Of a stretch of 33,940 nucleotides of DNA, positions 1 through 8,809 are shown piece by piece; position 1 is the first letter of the stretch, and each line of letters opens with the position of its first letter. Position numbers and translations under genes: made by a program. The notes below the pieces were generated by a model. That model saw only the letters and a program-made list of their open reading frames with translations, was not told the origin of the DNA and did not search any database. Source of the DNA: Planctomycetia bacterium (GTDB taxonomy: Bacteria > Planctomycetota > Planctomycetia > Pirellulales > PNKZ01); contig JAIOPP010000079.1 of the NCBI GenBank assembly GCA_021413845.1, positions 1 to 33,940 on the forward strand, given 5' to 3'.

Positions 1-1231
1 ATAGCGCACCGATCCGGAGAGCCAGGCCGAGTTGTTCATCGGCCTTCGGGTCTACCGATTCGCCGCTCTCTTGAAACGTTCCCACCGGGGTATAGCCCGT
101 GCCGGTCACTTCGATTCGACGCCGGTCCAGCACGTAGACGCACACCGTCATTTCGTTCTTGGTCAAAGTCCCGGTCTTATCGGTGCAGATGACGGTCGTC
201 GCACCGAGGGTTTCGACGGCGGGGAGCCTGCGCACCAGCGCGCGCTTCCTCGCCATGCGCTGCATTCCTAACGCCAGCGTCATCGTAGCCACGGCGGGAA
301 GGCCTTCAGGCACTGCGGCGATGGCCAGCGAGAGCCCGATCTCCAACATGTGCCAGAAATCGGTGATACCCCGCAGCCACCCCGCCGCGACGATGATCGC
401 GCACAGAACCAGCACGACTAAGATGAGTATCTGACCAAGTCTCGCCAGTTTTTGTTCCAGCGGGGTATCGCGCGTCGTTGCCTCGTCGATCAGCGTGCCG
501 ATCTTTCCTACTTCCGTTCGCGCGCCGGTGGCCGTCACCAACATTCGCCCGCGTCCCTCCGTAATCGTCGTACTCAGGTATGCCATATTGATGCGGTCAC
601 CCAGCGCGGCGTCTTCGTCAGCGAGCTGTTCGGATGACTTAGTCACGGCGTGCGACTCGCCCGTCAGTGCCGCCTCTTCGATTTGCAAACGGACACTCTC
701 GACGATGCGACCATCGGCCGATACTCGCGCTCCGGCCGCTAAGATGATCAGATCTCCCGGCACCAACTCCGCCGCCGGAATTTCGCTCTGTCTCCCGTCT
801 CGAATCACATGGGCAACCCGCACGGCTTGTTTTTGCAAGGCGGATAGCGCCTGCTCCGCTTTCCACTCGGTCAAAAATCCGATGGCGGCGTTGATGATGA
901 TGACGACCAAGATCGCGATCGCCTCGATGATGTCGCCCATGGCGAAAGCGATCGCCGTGGCCGCGACCAGCAAAGCCACGATGAGACTTTGAAACTGCGC
1001 CAACAAGATATCTAAGGTCGAGCGCTGCTGAGCTCGGGCCAAAGTGTTGGGGCCATGCTCCGACAGCCTCCGGACGGCCTCGGCGCCGGAAAGTCCGCGC
1101 GTCGGATCGGACTTTTGCTGATCCTTCACAGCTTCGACGGACAGGGTGTGCCAATTGACTTCGTCGATTCGCCGTGGGACATGACCGGCGTTGGAATGAC
1201 CGCGCACTTCGTCGGGCTGACTATCGTTCAT
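1..1231 (-). CDS. Type II cation-transporting P-type ATPase (Ca2+/Na+-like, CtpF/PMR1 type), N-terminal part
   Basis: An ion pump of the inner membrane, driven by ATP through a phospho-aspartate intermediate. The 410 visible residues begin with a cation-ATPase N-terminal domain ([17 protein letters not shown]), then a TM pair, the actuator domain with TGES, a second TM pair holding PEGLP (typical of type II pumps, not of heavy-metal pumps, which have CPC), and the phosphorylation motif [13 protein letters not shown] with its Asp at residue 351 (bases 179-181). The gene runs off the left edge, so the nucleotide-binding domain and last TM helices are not seen. Start chosen at ATG 1229-1231, with a weak GGAAA upstream. 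It lies 122 bp downstream of the reductase gene on the same strand. The ion cannot be fixed from this part; Ca2+ is most usual, and mycobacterial CtpF of the same class belongs to the DosR dormancy regulon. Confidence 0.9.
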   Translation of the reverse strand, partial: MNDSQPDEVRGHSNAGHVPRRIDEVNWHTLSVEAVKDQQKSDPTRGLSGAEAVRRLSEHGPNTLARAQQRSTLDILLAQFQSLIVALLVAATAIAFAMGDIIEAIAILVVIIINAAIGFLTEWKAEQALSALQKQAVRVAHVIRDGRQSEIPAAELVPGDLIILAAGARVSADGRIVESVRLQIEEAALTGESHAVTKSSEQLADEDAALGDRINMAYLSTTITEGRGRMLVTATGARTEVGKIGTLIDEATTRDTPLEQKLARLGQILILVVLVLCAIIVAAGWLRGITDFWHMLEIGLSLAIAAVPEGLPAVATMTLALGMQRMARKRALVRRLPAVETLGATTVICTDKTGTLTKNEMTVCVYVLDRRRIEVTGTGYTPVGTFQESGESVDPKADEQLGLALRIGAL

Positions 1232-1353
1232 GCCGTTTTATTTCCAAACGTTATGTCGCGGCCGGTCGCACCGTCGGATTCCTCGCGGTGTGACGGCTAT
1301 CATAGCGTTAGGTCCTGTCAGGCAGTGCTTGCCGTTCGATGGAGCGTGCGGAA

Positions 1354-3057
1354 TCATCCGTCGCGCCGTATATTTATCGCTGTCGATGAAGTCGACCCTT
1401 CCGTCATCCTCTCGGGTGGAGTCGACATGTGGAGCAAATACGTCTTGTATCCGCCGCCCAGATTGGAAACGTCGAATCCCGCCTGCAGCAAGATTCTCGT
1501 CGCGAGATATCCTCGTTGTCCGACCTGACAGTAGGTGACGATCGGCCTCCCATGCGGCAGTTCCGCTAGCCGGCTTCGCAATTCATCGATCGGAATGCTA
1601 ACGGCGCCCGGAACGTGTCCGCCGGCGTACTCGGCCGGTGTTCGCACGTCGAGCACGAACGGCTTGTCCGCCGCGTCGTCGAGCGTCTCCCAATCCGTTT
1701 GCGGGTGATCTCCGCGGAGCAGGCCGCTTGCGACGAATCCGGCCATGTTGATCGGGTCTTTGGCGGAGCCGAACTGCGGTGCGTAAGCCAGTTCCATTTC
1801 TTCCAACTCGAACACGGTCAGGCAGGCCTGAATCGCCACCGCCAACACATCGATCCGCTTGTCGACGCCCGCACCTCCGACGGCTTGCGCACCCAACACT
1901 CGCCCCGTCGTCGGGTCGAAGATGAGCTTTAGCGTCATCGCTTCGGCACCGGGATAGTATCCGGCGTGATGTGCCGGATGGATGTAGATCTTACGGAACG
2001 GTTGGCCGTTTCGGCGGAGTGATTTTTCCGACGCGCCGGTGATCGCCGCCGTGTGATCGAAGAAGCCGAGGATCGCCGTTCCCTGCGTACCTCGGTACTT
2101 CATCGAACGACCGCAGACGTTGTCGGCGGCGATACGGCCTTGCCGATTGGCGGGGCCGGCGAGCGGCACCTGCGTCGGCGCGCCGAGGACGAAATCTGCG
2201 ACTTCGATCGCATCGCCGACGGCGTAGATGTTCGGATCGCTCGTCCGCAGGTATTCATCGACTTGAATTCCGCCGCGCGCACCGACCTTCAGACCCGCAT
2301 CGATCGCCAGTTTGTTTTCCGGTCGAACTCCGACTCCGAAGATCACTAATTGCGCCGGGAGTCTTTGGCCCGAGTTCAAGCAAACGACGAGCCCTTCCGG
2401 CGTCTGCTCGACCGCCTCGGCCGAGCATCCCAGCAGTAAGTCGATTCCTTTGCTCGCTAACCCTTCGACGATGGGCGTCGTCATCTCCAGATCGAACGGC
2501 GCCAGAATCTGTCCGTTTCGCTCGACGACGGTCGTCGCTATGCCGCGACGGACGAAGTTCTCCGCCAGTTCCAAGCTGATGAAACCACCACCGAGGAGAA
2601 CGGCTTGCTTCACGCCCTGGTCGACGTGCATTTTGATCCGATCCGTGTCTTCCAGGTTTCTCAGCGTGAAGACCCCGCGCAGATCCAGGCCGGGAATCGA
2701 CGGTCGATACGGGGCCGCACCGGTTGCGAGAATCAGTTTGTCGAATGACTCGTCGTACTGTCGACCCGATGCAAGGTCTCGAACTCGAACCGTTTTCGCC
2801 GAACGGTCGATCACGTCGACCGACGATAGGGTTCGGACATCGAGTCGAAATCGAGTCCGGAGCAACTGGGGCTTAGCGACTAGGAGCTTTTCTCGGTCCG
2901 CGATCTCGCCGCCGATGTAGTACGGCAAGCCGCAGTTGGCGAACGACACATCCGGCCCGCGCTCGAACAAGATGATCTCGGCATCCTCCGACAGTCGCCG
3001 AGCACGAGCTGCCGCGGAAGCTCCGCCTGCCACTCCACCAACGATGAGCAGTTTCAA
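1354..3057 (-). CDS. cdr: CoA-disulfide / persulfide reductase with C-terminal rhodanese domain (CoADR-Rhd)
   Basis: A flavoprotein disulfide reductase of 567 residues using NAD(P)H to reduce CoA disulfide, CoA persulfide or polysulfide in the cytosol. Visible parts: FAD-binding GGVAGG at residues 7-12, the single redox cysteine Cys42 in FANCGLPYYIGG (hallmark of the CoADR/NADH oxidase/Npsr group), a second nucleotide-binding motif (VLLGGGFISLE), and a C-terminal rhodanese domain with LDVRTPAEYAGGHVPGA and active-site Cys510 in YCQVGQRGY. The fused rhodanese points to sulfane sulfur as substrate, as in Bacillus CoADR-Rhd and Shewanella Npsr. I place the start at TTG 3055-3057 because AAAGGA stands 9 nt before it and the Rossmann fold begins at once; an upstream ATG at 3126 would add 23 atypical residues. 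It follows the metal ATPase within the ars cluster, which suggests thiol redox repair during metalloid stress (inference). Confidence 0.92.
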   Translation of the reverse strand: MKLLIVGGVAGGASAAARARRLSEDAEIILFERGPDVSFANCGLPYYIGGEIADREKLLVAKPQLLRTRFRLDVRTLSSVDVIDRSAKTVRVRDLASGRQYDESFDKLILATGAAPYRPSIPGLDLRGVFTLRNLEDTDRIKMHVDQGVKQAVLLGGGFISLELAENFVRRGIATTVVERNGQILAPFDLEMTTPIVEGLASKGIDLLLGCSAEAVEQTPEGLVVCLNSGQRLPAQLVIFGVGVRPENKLAIDAGLKVGARGGIQVDEYLRTSDPNIYAVGDAIEVADFVLGAPTQVPLAGPANRQGRIAADNVCGRSMKYRGTQGTAILGFFDHTAAITGASEKSLRRNGQPFRKIYIHPAHHAGYYPGAEAMTLKLIFDPTTGRVLGAQAVGGAGVDKRIDVLAVAIQACLTVFELEEMELAYAPQFGSAKDPINMAGFVASGLLRGDHPQTDWETLDDAADKPFVLDVRTPAEYAGGHVPGAVSIPIDELRSRLAELPHGRPIVTYCQVGQRGYLATRILLQAGFDVSNLGGGYKTYLLHMSTPPERMTEGSTSSTAINIRRDG

Positions 3058-3138
3058 AATCAAGAATCCTTTAGTACGAACAGCCGTTGCTCTTATCCAG
3101 ATCTCGATCGAATCCGTGTCGTCCATCTCGCGTCGAAC

Positions 3139-5007
3139 TCAGCCTGATTCGCCAAGATCCTGCCGATACGCCAGAAGTCGCAGCGAGTTTAAGATGACGA
3201 CCAACGTGCTTCCTTCGTGAAACACGACGGCCGGTCCGATGCGAGCGAATCCGAGCGTGGTTGCGGCGCTCAGTACGACGATCGTCCCCAGCGCGATCAC
3301 CAAGTTTTCGGCGATGATCCGACGCGCGCGGCGCGACAGACCAATCGCAAACGGCAGTTTCCCGACATCGTCTCCCATCAGCGCGACGTCCGCGGTTTCC
3401 AGCGCCGCGGCCGTTCCGGCTCCTCCCATTGCGATCCCGACGGTTGCGTTAGCCAGCGCCGGAGCATCGTTCACGCCGTCGCCGACCATCACGACTTGGT
3501 CGTGCGTCTCGAGGAGTTCGCGAATCGCCGCGACCTTGTCTTCCGGCAGCAAGCCGGCCCGAATGTGGTCGATGCCGATTTCTCGACCGATCGCTTCGGC
3601 CACTCCTTTGTTGTCGCCGGTCAACATGATCAGCGTTTCGATCCCCAACTCGCGCAACCGGTTAAGCGTCTGCCGAACGTGCGGGCGCGGAGCATCGGCC
3701 AGCCCGACGGCCCCGAGCCAGCGCCCGCCGTGACGAACGACCATCACGCTTCGACCACGCTGTTGAAGGTCCGCCACCATTCTGTTCAGCACCTCGGGAG
3801 CGGCCGCCGGCTCTCCTTCAAACATCCGCAGGCTGCCGATCTCCACGACTTTTTCTTCGACGGTCGAACGCACGCCGCGCGCCGTCACGCTTTCGACGTC
3901 GGAAGTCTCCGGCAGTTCGATATGATCCGCCTCAGCTCGCCGCACGACCGCGGCGGCCAACGGATGCTGCGACCGCCGCTCGACCGCCGCCGTAATCCGC
4001 AGCAACTCCGCTTCCGAGATGCCGGCCATCGGCAGCAGATCGGTCACTTGCGGCTTGCCGGCGCGGACCGTTCCATCGACCGGGATCCGCTGAGCCGGGT
4101 GGACGATCACCGTCTCGCCGAGAACTTCTTGCTCGATTCCGTCTCGTTGCACGATCGCCTTCGCCGGCGCGAGATCGGAGAGTGCGCGAATCGCATCTCG
4201 GGCTCGTCCGAGGGCGTAGTGCTCCAGCGCATGCGCCAGGGAGAACAAGAACAACAGAAACGCACCTTCCACCCATTCTCCCATCGCCGCCGCCCCGACG
4301 GCGGCGAGCAACATGAGCAGGTCGATGTCGAAGCGAAAGCTCCGTTTAATCAGTCCTCCGAATAGATGTCGGAGGAGGTCGAAACCGCCCGCCAGGTAGG
4401 CGGCGAGGTAGAGTCCGATCGCGACTTGATGAGGAATCCCGAATCGGTTCTCACCGACCCAAGCCGCAGCGAGCAGCAGGCCGGTCGCCAAGCTCATCAC
4501 GAATTCTCGGTTGCGACCGATCCAGCCGTCGTGTTCGTGATCGTGTTCCGGCTCGCGCGGCGTTCGGCTTGCGTAGCCCAGCTCTTGAAGGGCAGCTTGC
4601 AACTGAGCTACCGAGGTGTGCGAGCGCTCGAACTCGACTCGTACGCGCTGCGCCGGAATGCTCGCCGAGACGCCGACCACGCCGGGCATCGCCCGGAAGG
4701 CGGCTTCGATTCCCGCGGCGGCATCTTCCGCCCCGACGGCGCGAAGCTCGAGCAGCGCGTGACCGTAACGATCGTGGATCTCGGCGCCGGCGGATCGGGC
4801 GACCCGCTCGACTTGCGCTAAGCTGAGCACGTCCGGATCGTAGTGCAGACACAAGCTCGCCGGACGACCGTCGTCGTAAACGACATGGCCGCGCGTGATG
4901 CCGCGCTCTCGGCCGAGCCGTGATTCGAGTCGGGCCACGCATGCGTCCCGTTCGTCCGGGAGGTCAGGCAGCACCAAGCGCAGTTCGATGCGAGTCTTCT
5001 CGGTCAT
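3139..5007 (-). CDS. Heavy-metal (P1B, CadA/ZntA-type) P-type ATPase lacking its catalytic core by an internal in-frame deletion
   Basis: By family this should export Zn2+/Cd2+/Pb2+ across the inner membrane. The 622-residue product starts with two HMA-like ferredoxin folds without CXXC and a His-rich HDHEHD, then four TM helices, the beginning of the actuator domain (RIPVDGTV), and then jumps directly to GKPQVTDLLP, which in intact relatives follows the DKTGTLT motif. So TGES, the TM pair with the metal-binding CPC, and DKTGTLT are all absent, roughly 150-170 residues, while HP (SQHPLA), TGDNKG, GDGVNDAP and the last two TM helices remain in frame. Without the phosphorylated Asp it cannot work as a pump as read here. 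The junction lies near 4055-4070. Start at ATG 5005-5007; it is 10 bp after arsA, so probably the same operon. A truncated but expressed protein, a decayed gene or an assembly deletion are all possible. Confidence 0.85.
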   Translation of the reverse strand: MTEKTRIELRLVLPDLPDERDACVARLESRLGRERGITRGHVVYDDGRPASLCLHYDPDVLSLAQVERVARSAGAEIHDRYGHALLELRAVGAEDAAAGIEAAFRAMPGVVGVSASIPAQRVRVEFERSHTSVAQLQAALQELGYASRTPREPEHDHEHDGWIGRNREFVMSLATGLLLAAAWVGENRFGIPHQVAIGLYLAAYLAGGFDLLRHLFGGLIKRSFRFDIDLLMLLAAVGAAAMGEWVEGAFLLFLFSLAHALEHYALGRARDAIRALSDLAPAKAIVQRDGIEQEVLGETVIVHPAQRIPVDGTVRAGKPQVTDLLPMAGISEAELLRITAAVERRSQHPLAAAVVRRAEADHIELPETSDVESVTARGVRSTVEEKVVEIGSLRMFEGEPAAAPEVLNRMVADLQQRGRSVMVVRHGGRWLGAVGLADAPRPHVRQTLNRLRELGIETLIMLTGDNKGVAEAIGREIGIDHIRAGLLPEDKVAAIRELLETHDQVVMVGDGVNDAPALANATVGIAMGGAGTAAALETADVALMGDDVGKLPFAIGLSRRARRIIAENLVIALGTIVVLSAATTLGFARIGPAVVFHEGSTLVVILNSLRLLAYRQDLGESG

Positions 5008-5017
5008 CGTGAGTGCT

Positions 5018-6802
5018 CTAAACCTCGATCGAGACGGGAGCCGCGGGGGAAGTCGAAGCCAGCGCCTTGAGCGCTTCATATCCCGTCGGCGGAACGATCT
5101 GCCAGGGTACGAGCGCCACTCGCTGGACCGAACTGCGTACGCGCTCGATATGCTTAAGTTCTTCGGCCGCTCGTACTGCCAAGAGCGCATCGCGTGGCTT
5201 GGCGGCGGCCAGCGACGAATTGATCACCCAAGCCCACGGCTCGATTCCCGCGCGCCGCAGATCGGCCTCGAGCGACTCCGCTTCCAAGACCGGCGTCGTT
5301 TCCGGAAGCGTGACGATCAGCATCTTGGTCTGCTTGGGATCTTGAAGCTGCATCATCGGAGTGCGCGCATGGACGCCGGGGGCCAAGTTGCGAACCACGT
5401 CCCGGTGATATGCTCCGGTCGCATCCAGCAACAGCAGTGTGTGGCCCGTCGGCGCGGTGTCGATCACGACGAACTTCTTGCGCGACTCGTGCATCACACG
5501 GGAGAACGCCTGAAACACGGCGATCTCTTCCGTACAAGGAGATCGCAAATCCTCTTCAAGCAATGCCTTGCCGGCGGCATCGAGGTCCTTCCCCTTGGTT
5601 TCGAGCACGCGCCGCCGATAGTTCTCGCTTTCGACATGCGGATCGATGCGACTCACTTCGAGGCCGGCCACGTTCGACTCGACGGTCATCGCCAGATGCG
5701 CCGCCGGATCGGTCGTCGTAAGATGGACCGCATGACCGCGCGCAGCCAGCCCCACGGCGATGGCGGCGGCGATCGTCGTCTTGCCGACGCCTCCTTTGCC
5801 CAAGACCATGACGAGCCCATGTTCGTCGCGCTCGATTTCGTCGATCAACTGAGCAAGCCGCGGCAACGCCGGGGCTGCACGCTCGGTTCGATCACCGGCC
5901 TGCGCTTCAACCGCGATGGCTGGTGCCAGCAGCGCGCGAAGCGCCGCGACACCGACGAGATTGCGCGGCTGAAGTGCGACCTGCTCGGTCGGAAGCCCGG
6001 CCATTAGTTTCGAGGTATGAGCCAGCGCGTCCTGCTCGCGGGCGATCATGGCTTTGGCCAAGGGATCGTCGCTCCCGGTGTCGGGCATCACCCCGTTGAC
6101 GATGAGTCGCTGGTTCTTAATCCCCAGGGAAGCCAACTCGCCGCTGGTCCGTTCGGCTTCCTTCAAGGCGCCGAGTTGGGGCCGAGTGACTAAGACGAAC
6201 GAGGTATGCTCGGCGCTTGCCAACTCGGCGACGGCCTGCGAATAGCGCTCGCGCTGCTTCGCTAGGCCGGAGAGAGGCCCCAGGCACGACGCTCCGCTTT
6301 GATTGTCTTCGAGAAAGTTCGACCAGGCGGTCGGCAGTTGCAGCAGTCGCAGCGTGTGTCCGGTCGGAGCCGTATCGAAGATCACGTGCTCGAAGCCGGC
6401 GGTCGACATGCCGCCGGTCAGTAGCTCGGTGAACTCGTCGAACGCCGCGATCTCCGTCGTGCAGGCTCCGGAGAGCTGTTCTTCCATTCCCTTGACGACC
6501 TCCGGCGGCAAAGCATTTCGTACCGGTCCGACGATCCGATCGCGATACGCTTGCGCCGCGGCTTCGGGATTGATATTGAGAGCGAAGAGTCCCGGAACGG
6601 CGACGATCGCCGTCGGCACCACTTCGCCGATCTCCACGCCGAAGACTTGCCCCAAGTTCGAGGCGGGATCGGTACTCACCAAGAGCACTCGCTTGCCCCG
6701 ATCGGCTAAGGCTACGGCGACGGCACAAGCCATCGAAGTCTTGCCGACACCCCCTTTGCCGGTGAAGAACAGGTTACGCGTCGGGGTGTCTAGGAACTTC
6801 AT
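5018..6802 (-). CDS. arsA: Arsenite-stimulated efflux ATPase ArsA (two-domain)
   Basis: Cytosolic ATPase that drives an arsenite/antimonite permease (ArsB or Acr3). The 594 residues form two homologous halves with P-loops GKGGVGKTS at 15-23 and GKGGVGKTT at 335-343, and DTAPTGHT signal motifs at 143-150 and again in the second half. The three metalloid-binding cysteines of E. coli ArsA (113, 172, 422) are matched by Cys114, Cys173 and Cys423, so arsenite is a well-supported ligand. Start: ATG 6800-6802 is preferred over ATG 6811, because AAGGA sits 8 nt before it and the product then begins MKFLDTPTRNLFFTGKGG, like E. coli ArsA; the AAGG is too close to the first ATG. It lies 69 bp after arsD and 10 bp before the metal ATPase. 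No permease gene is found in the window. Confidence 0.96.
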   Translation of the reverse strand: MKFLDTPTRNLFFTGKGGVGKTSMACAVAVALADRGKRVLLVSTDPASNLGQVFGVEIGEVVPTAIVAVPGLFALNINPEAAAQAYRDRIVGPVRNALPPEVVKGMEEQLSGACTTEIAAFDEFTELLTGGMSTAGFEHVIFDTAPTGHTLRLLQLPTAWSNFLEDNQSGASCLGPLSGLAKQRERYSQAVAELASAEHTSFVLVTRPQLGALKEAERTSGELASLGIKNQRLIVNGVMPDTGSDDPLAKAMIAREQDALAHTSKLMAGLPTEQVALQPRNLVGVAALRALLAPAIAVEAQAGDRTERAAPALPRLAQLIDEIERDEHGLVMVLGKGGVGKTTIAAAIAVGLAARGHAVHLTTTDPAAHLAMTVESNVAGLEVSRIDPHVESENYRRRVLETKGKDLDAAGKALLEEDLRSPCTEEIAVFQAFSRVMHESRKKFVVIDTAPTGHTLLLLDATGAYHRDVVRNLAPGVHARTPMMQLQDPKQTKMLIVTLPETTPVLEAESLEADLRRAGIEPWAWVINSSLAAAKPRDALLAVRAAEELKHIERVRSSVQRVALVPWQIVPPTGYEALKALASTSPAAPVSIEV

Positions 6803-6871
6803 GATGCTCATCCTTGTAAGTAGATCGAATCCATCGGCGAAGAGTTCTCGACGATCCGTTTCCGTAGCGAT

Positions 6872-7243
6872 TTAGCAACTCTTCGATCCGCTGCAGCAAC
6901 CGCCCGGCCTGTCGACGACCTGAATTGCGACGGGAGGGTGAACGGGCTCCAGCCACGCCATCAACGCGTCGCGCGCGGGGTATCCGTTCTGACTGACGAG
7001 CCGACCCTCGACGACGATCGCCGGCAGGAAGTTCGTGCCTTGAGTCGACAGCAACTTGTGGATGATCGGGTTTTCGACGAACGCCGTCGGCTGCTGAGCC
7101 AAGTTGTAGCGCTCGACGCGGTACCCTTGTGATACGAGCCAGGCGAGATCGGCCGCGAATCGGGGTAACACCGGATCGATGTCCGTTCCGCACACGCCGG
7201 TCGAGCAGCACATCGGTTTGTCATAGATCTGAATCGTCTTCAT
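6872..7243 (-). CDS. arsD: Arsenite metallochaperone ArsD
   Basis: Binds As(III)/Sb(III) in the cytosol and passes it to ArsA, raising the pump's affinity. The 123-residue product has the ArsD signature with Cys12, Cys13 and Cys18 (YDKPMCCSTGVCG), the three cysteines needed for transfer to ArsA, and a vicinal pair Cys116-Cys117 plus a final Cys123 near the C terminus (GGCCSGSKSC), also common in ArsD. Length matches the family (about 120). A strong AGGAGAG precedes ATG 7241-7243. It stands between arsR and arsA, the usual order arsR-arsD-arsA. ArsD may also act as a weak repressor of the operon (known of the E. coli family member). Confidence 0.96.
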   Translation of the reverse strand: MKTIQIYDKPMCCSTGVCGTDIDPVLPRFAADLAWLVSQGYRVERYNLAQQPTAFVENPIIHKLLSTQGTNFLPAIVVEGRLVSQNGYPARDALMAWLEPVHPPVAIQVVDRPGGCCSGSKSC

Positions 7244-7325
7244 GGTTCTCTCCTATCGGTCGGGATATTTCGGAAGAGCGGCGCAGGCGAATGTCGATCG
7301 CCTGGCTTGAAGGTCGTGCGAAGCG

Positions 7326-7658
7326 CTATAAGCTCGCGATCAACTTCTTGAGTTCCTTGAGCTTCGCCGGATGGATGCAGTAGCAGACCTTAGGCCCGTC
7401 CACTTCTCCTTGGATCAATCCGGACTCCTTGAGAATTTTGAGATGCTGCGAGACGGTCGACTGAGCGAGCGGCAGCCGATCGACGATCTCACCGCAGATG
7501 CACGCCTTGCGGCTGATCAAGAGCCGTAAGATTCGCACCCGCGCCGGATGGGCCACGGCCCACGCCAACTCGGCTAACCGCTCTGCCGACTCATCGTTTG
7601 GAAGCGCTACGGCCTCGTCGTCGCAGCATTTCATTTTGGCTTTCCGCACGGCCGCCAT
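7326..7658 (-). CDS. arsR: ArsR/SmtB-family metalloid-responsive repressor
   Basis: A winged-helix repressor expected to leave its operator when As(III) binds. The 110-residue product has the helix-turn-helix [19 protein letters not shown], and Cys pairs at 11-12 (KCC), 53/55 (CIC, in the first helix of the DNA-binding motif, the position of the classical ArsR CxC) and 92/94 (CYC); the CIC/CYC arrangement is common in a widespread ArsR branch. Start uncertain: ATG 7656-7658 (110 aa) or ATG 7632-7634 (102 aa); neither has a strong ribosome site, and the reading frame is open further upstream but with unlikely sequence. It is the first gene of the minus-strand ars cluster, 82 bp before arsD, as expected for self-regulation. 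Confidence 0.9.
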   Translation of the reverse strand: MAAVRKAKMKCCDDEAVALPNDESAERLAELAWAVAHPARVRILRLLISRKACICGEIVDRLPLAQSTVSQHLKILKESGLIQGEVDGPKVCYCIHPAKLKELKKLIASL

Positions 7659-7681
7659 TGATCGATATCCCGGATTACAAA

Positions 7682-7727
7682 ATCGTCTATCTACGATAAA
7701 CGATATCGGCGAAACGCAACGAATCAA
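7682..7727 (-). promoter_or_regulatory. Candidate arsR promoter and operator
   Basis: On the minus strand TTGATT (bases 7722-7727) is followed after 16 nt by TATCGT (7700-7705), a weak sigma70-type pair. Overlapping the -10 is an inverted repeat ATCGT-N6-ACGAT (7682-7697), with a second ACGAT at 7700-7704. A dyad over the -10 just upstream of arsR is where an ArsR operator is expected. Inferred from position and symmetry only. Confidence 0.35.
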
Positions 7728-7834
7728 GTAGATGATCCGCCGGGACCTTTGCATTTCGTGAGCCGTAATCTCCAAAATCGAGATTTGTGGCGGCGAACGC
7801 CTAAAGATTACTGCGGCCGAGTGCTCTGTGACCG

Positions 7835-7851
7835 GATTGCACTGTGCAATC
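7835..7851. promoter_or_regulatory. Perfect 17-bp palindrome, possible regulator site
   Basis: GATTGCAC-T-GTGCAATC, arms of 8 bp around one base. It lies between arsR and the small-gene cluster and could serve either direction. It shares the GTGC/GCAC half-site theme with palindromes at 13545, 24988 and 27020. Binding protein unknown. Confidence 0.4.
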
Positions 7852-8230
7852 TCGCCACATGTATGAGCGTAATCGCTCGTACGTCCATTGGCAGAGTCAT
7901 CCGGATAAGACTCCGTGTTCGTGCATACGGAATCGTCGCTTAGGTTCGTCGCTCGCAAGTTTTGAATATCGCAGCGTATGGCCGGACAAGTCGGAAGGTG
8001 ACTTTGATCCTTCTCGAAATCATCGCGGTATGAATCCTGACGATTCGGCCCCTATATCGGAATTCGACGGATATTGGGTTGAGCGGCACGACAAGTGCCC
8101 TAACTACGGCATCGGCGCGAACTCTTCGCATTACGTCAGTGGCCGCTGCGATGAGTCGTACTAGGACCATCGCTTTTTCAGCGACACCATCTCTCGCGGA
8201 CGCGCGATTTCTTCTACAGAGGCATGTGCC

Positions 8231-8425
8231 ATGATCCCTACCGCCATCAGTATCGTCGGAGCCGTAATCCTCCTGTTGGACGCGTTCGCCATCGTGAGCG
8301 TGTTGCTCGGGAGCACTTCGGTGATGCGCAAGCTGATGTGGATCGCCGTGATCCTCTTGCTGCCGTTCGTCGGCATGCTCCTTTACTTCCTGATCGGCCG
8401 GAGCGTCTTCGACGCTCAGGTGTGA
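8231..8425 (+). CDS. Small membrane protein, PLD-nuclease N-terminal (PLDc_N) domain
   Basis: A 64-residue inner-membrane protein made of two hydrophobic helices, residues 5-25 and 36-56, with the family pattern of a charged turn, W-I-A, then LLLPFVGMLLYFLIGR. This matches the PLDc_N domain that precedes cardiolipin synthases but also occurs alone in short proteins of unknown role. AGAGG stands 8 nt before ATG 8231. First of five small plus-strand genes with gaps of about 60-110 bp, all of kinds often found near stress genes. Confidence 0.8.
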   Translation: MIPTAISIVGAVILLLDAFAIVSVLLGSTSVMRKLMWIAVILLLPFVGMLLYFLIGRSVFDAQV

Positions 8426-8486
8426 GAGGGACCGGCATTCATGACGTCGACCTCAGACTCTTCAGCCTAAGAACAGGAGCAACCTC

Positions 8487-8714
8487 GTGCCTCATCACCA
8501 CCACAAACATGCGTTCGTTTCGCCGACCGCACCCGCTCAAACATCGAACACCACGCCAACCGTCGAAGGCGAGCAACCTTGCGACGACCGACCGATGACT
8601 GAAGAGGCGATTCGACTCTGCGCTTATCGCAAATGGGAGAGCGCCGGAAAGCCGAGCGGCGACGGCGTCGAGTTCTGGTTGGCAGCCGAGCACGAGTCGG
8701 CGACGGCACAATAA
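8487..8714 (+). CDS. DUF2934 domain protein
   Basis: 75 residues starting with GTG at 8487, supported by AGGAG 8 nt upstream. After a His-rich start (MPHHHHKHAF) and a Ser/Thr/Pro-rich stretch comes the DUF2934 pattern: TEEAIRLCAYRKWESAGKP, then a short gap and the closing FWLAAEHE. The domain is a small helical unit of unknown function found in plant-associated proteobacteria and planctomycetes. The His-rich head could bind metal, but that is a guess. It follows the PLD-N gene by 61 bp. Confidence 0.8.
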   Translation: MPHHHHKHAFVSPTAPAQTSNTTPTVEGEQPCDDRPMTEEAIRLCAYRKWESAGKPSGDGVEFWLAAEHESATAQ

Positions 8715-8809
8715 GGCTCGCGAGTCGAGGACTCTGCGGGCCAAGGTGCTCCCCGTATTCGGTTGGCGCACGAGACGTTTTCGTCATTATCAAATCAAGG
8801 AACGAACCC

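Larger units (their letters stand above)
7659..8230. other. Intergenic region between arsR and the divergent small-gene cluster
   Basis: 572 bp separating minus-strand arsR from the plus-strand PLD-N gene. Besides the arsR promoter candidate it holds a perfect palindrome at 7835-7851. Open frames here (for example 7844-8164 plus) show no domain, no ribosome site and unlikely composition, so I see no gene. Confidence 0.6.

Noticed and set aside
3217-6007. Long antisense ORFs (3217-4365, 4895-6007 plus) opposite the metal ATPase and arsA
   Set aside because: Typical high-GC mirror frames of strong coding genes; low-complexity His/Arg/Asp-rich products.
7844-8164. 106-codon plus-strand ORF between arsR and the PLD-N gene
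   Set aside because: No ribosome site, no domain, composition unlike neighbouring genes, and its start lies in the palindrome at 7835-7851.
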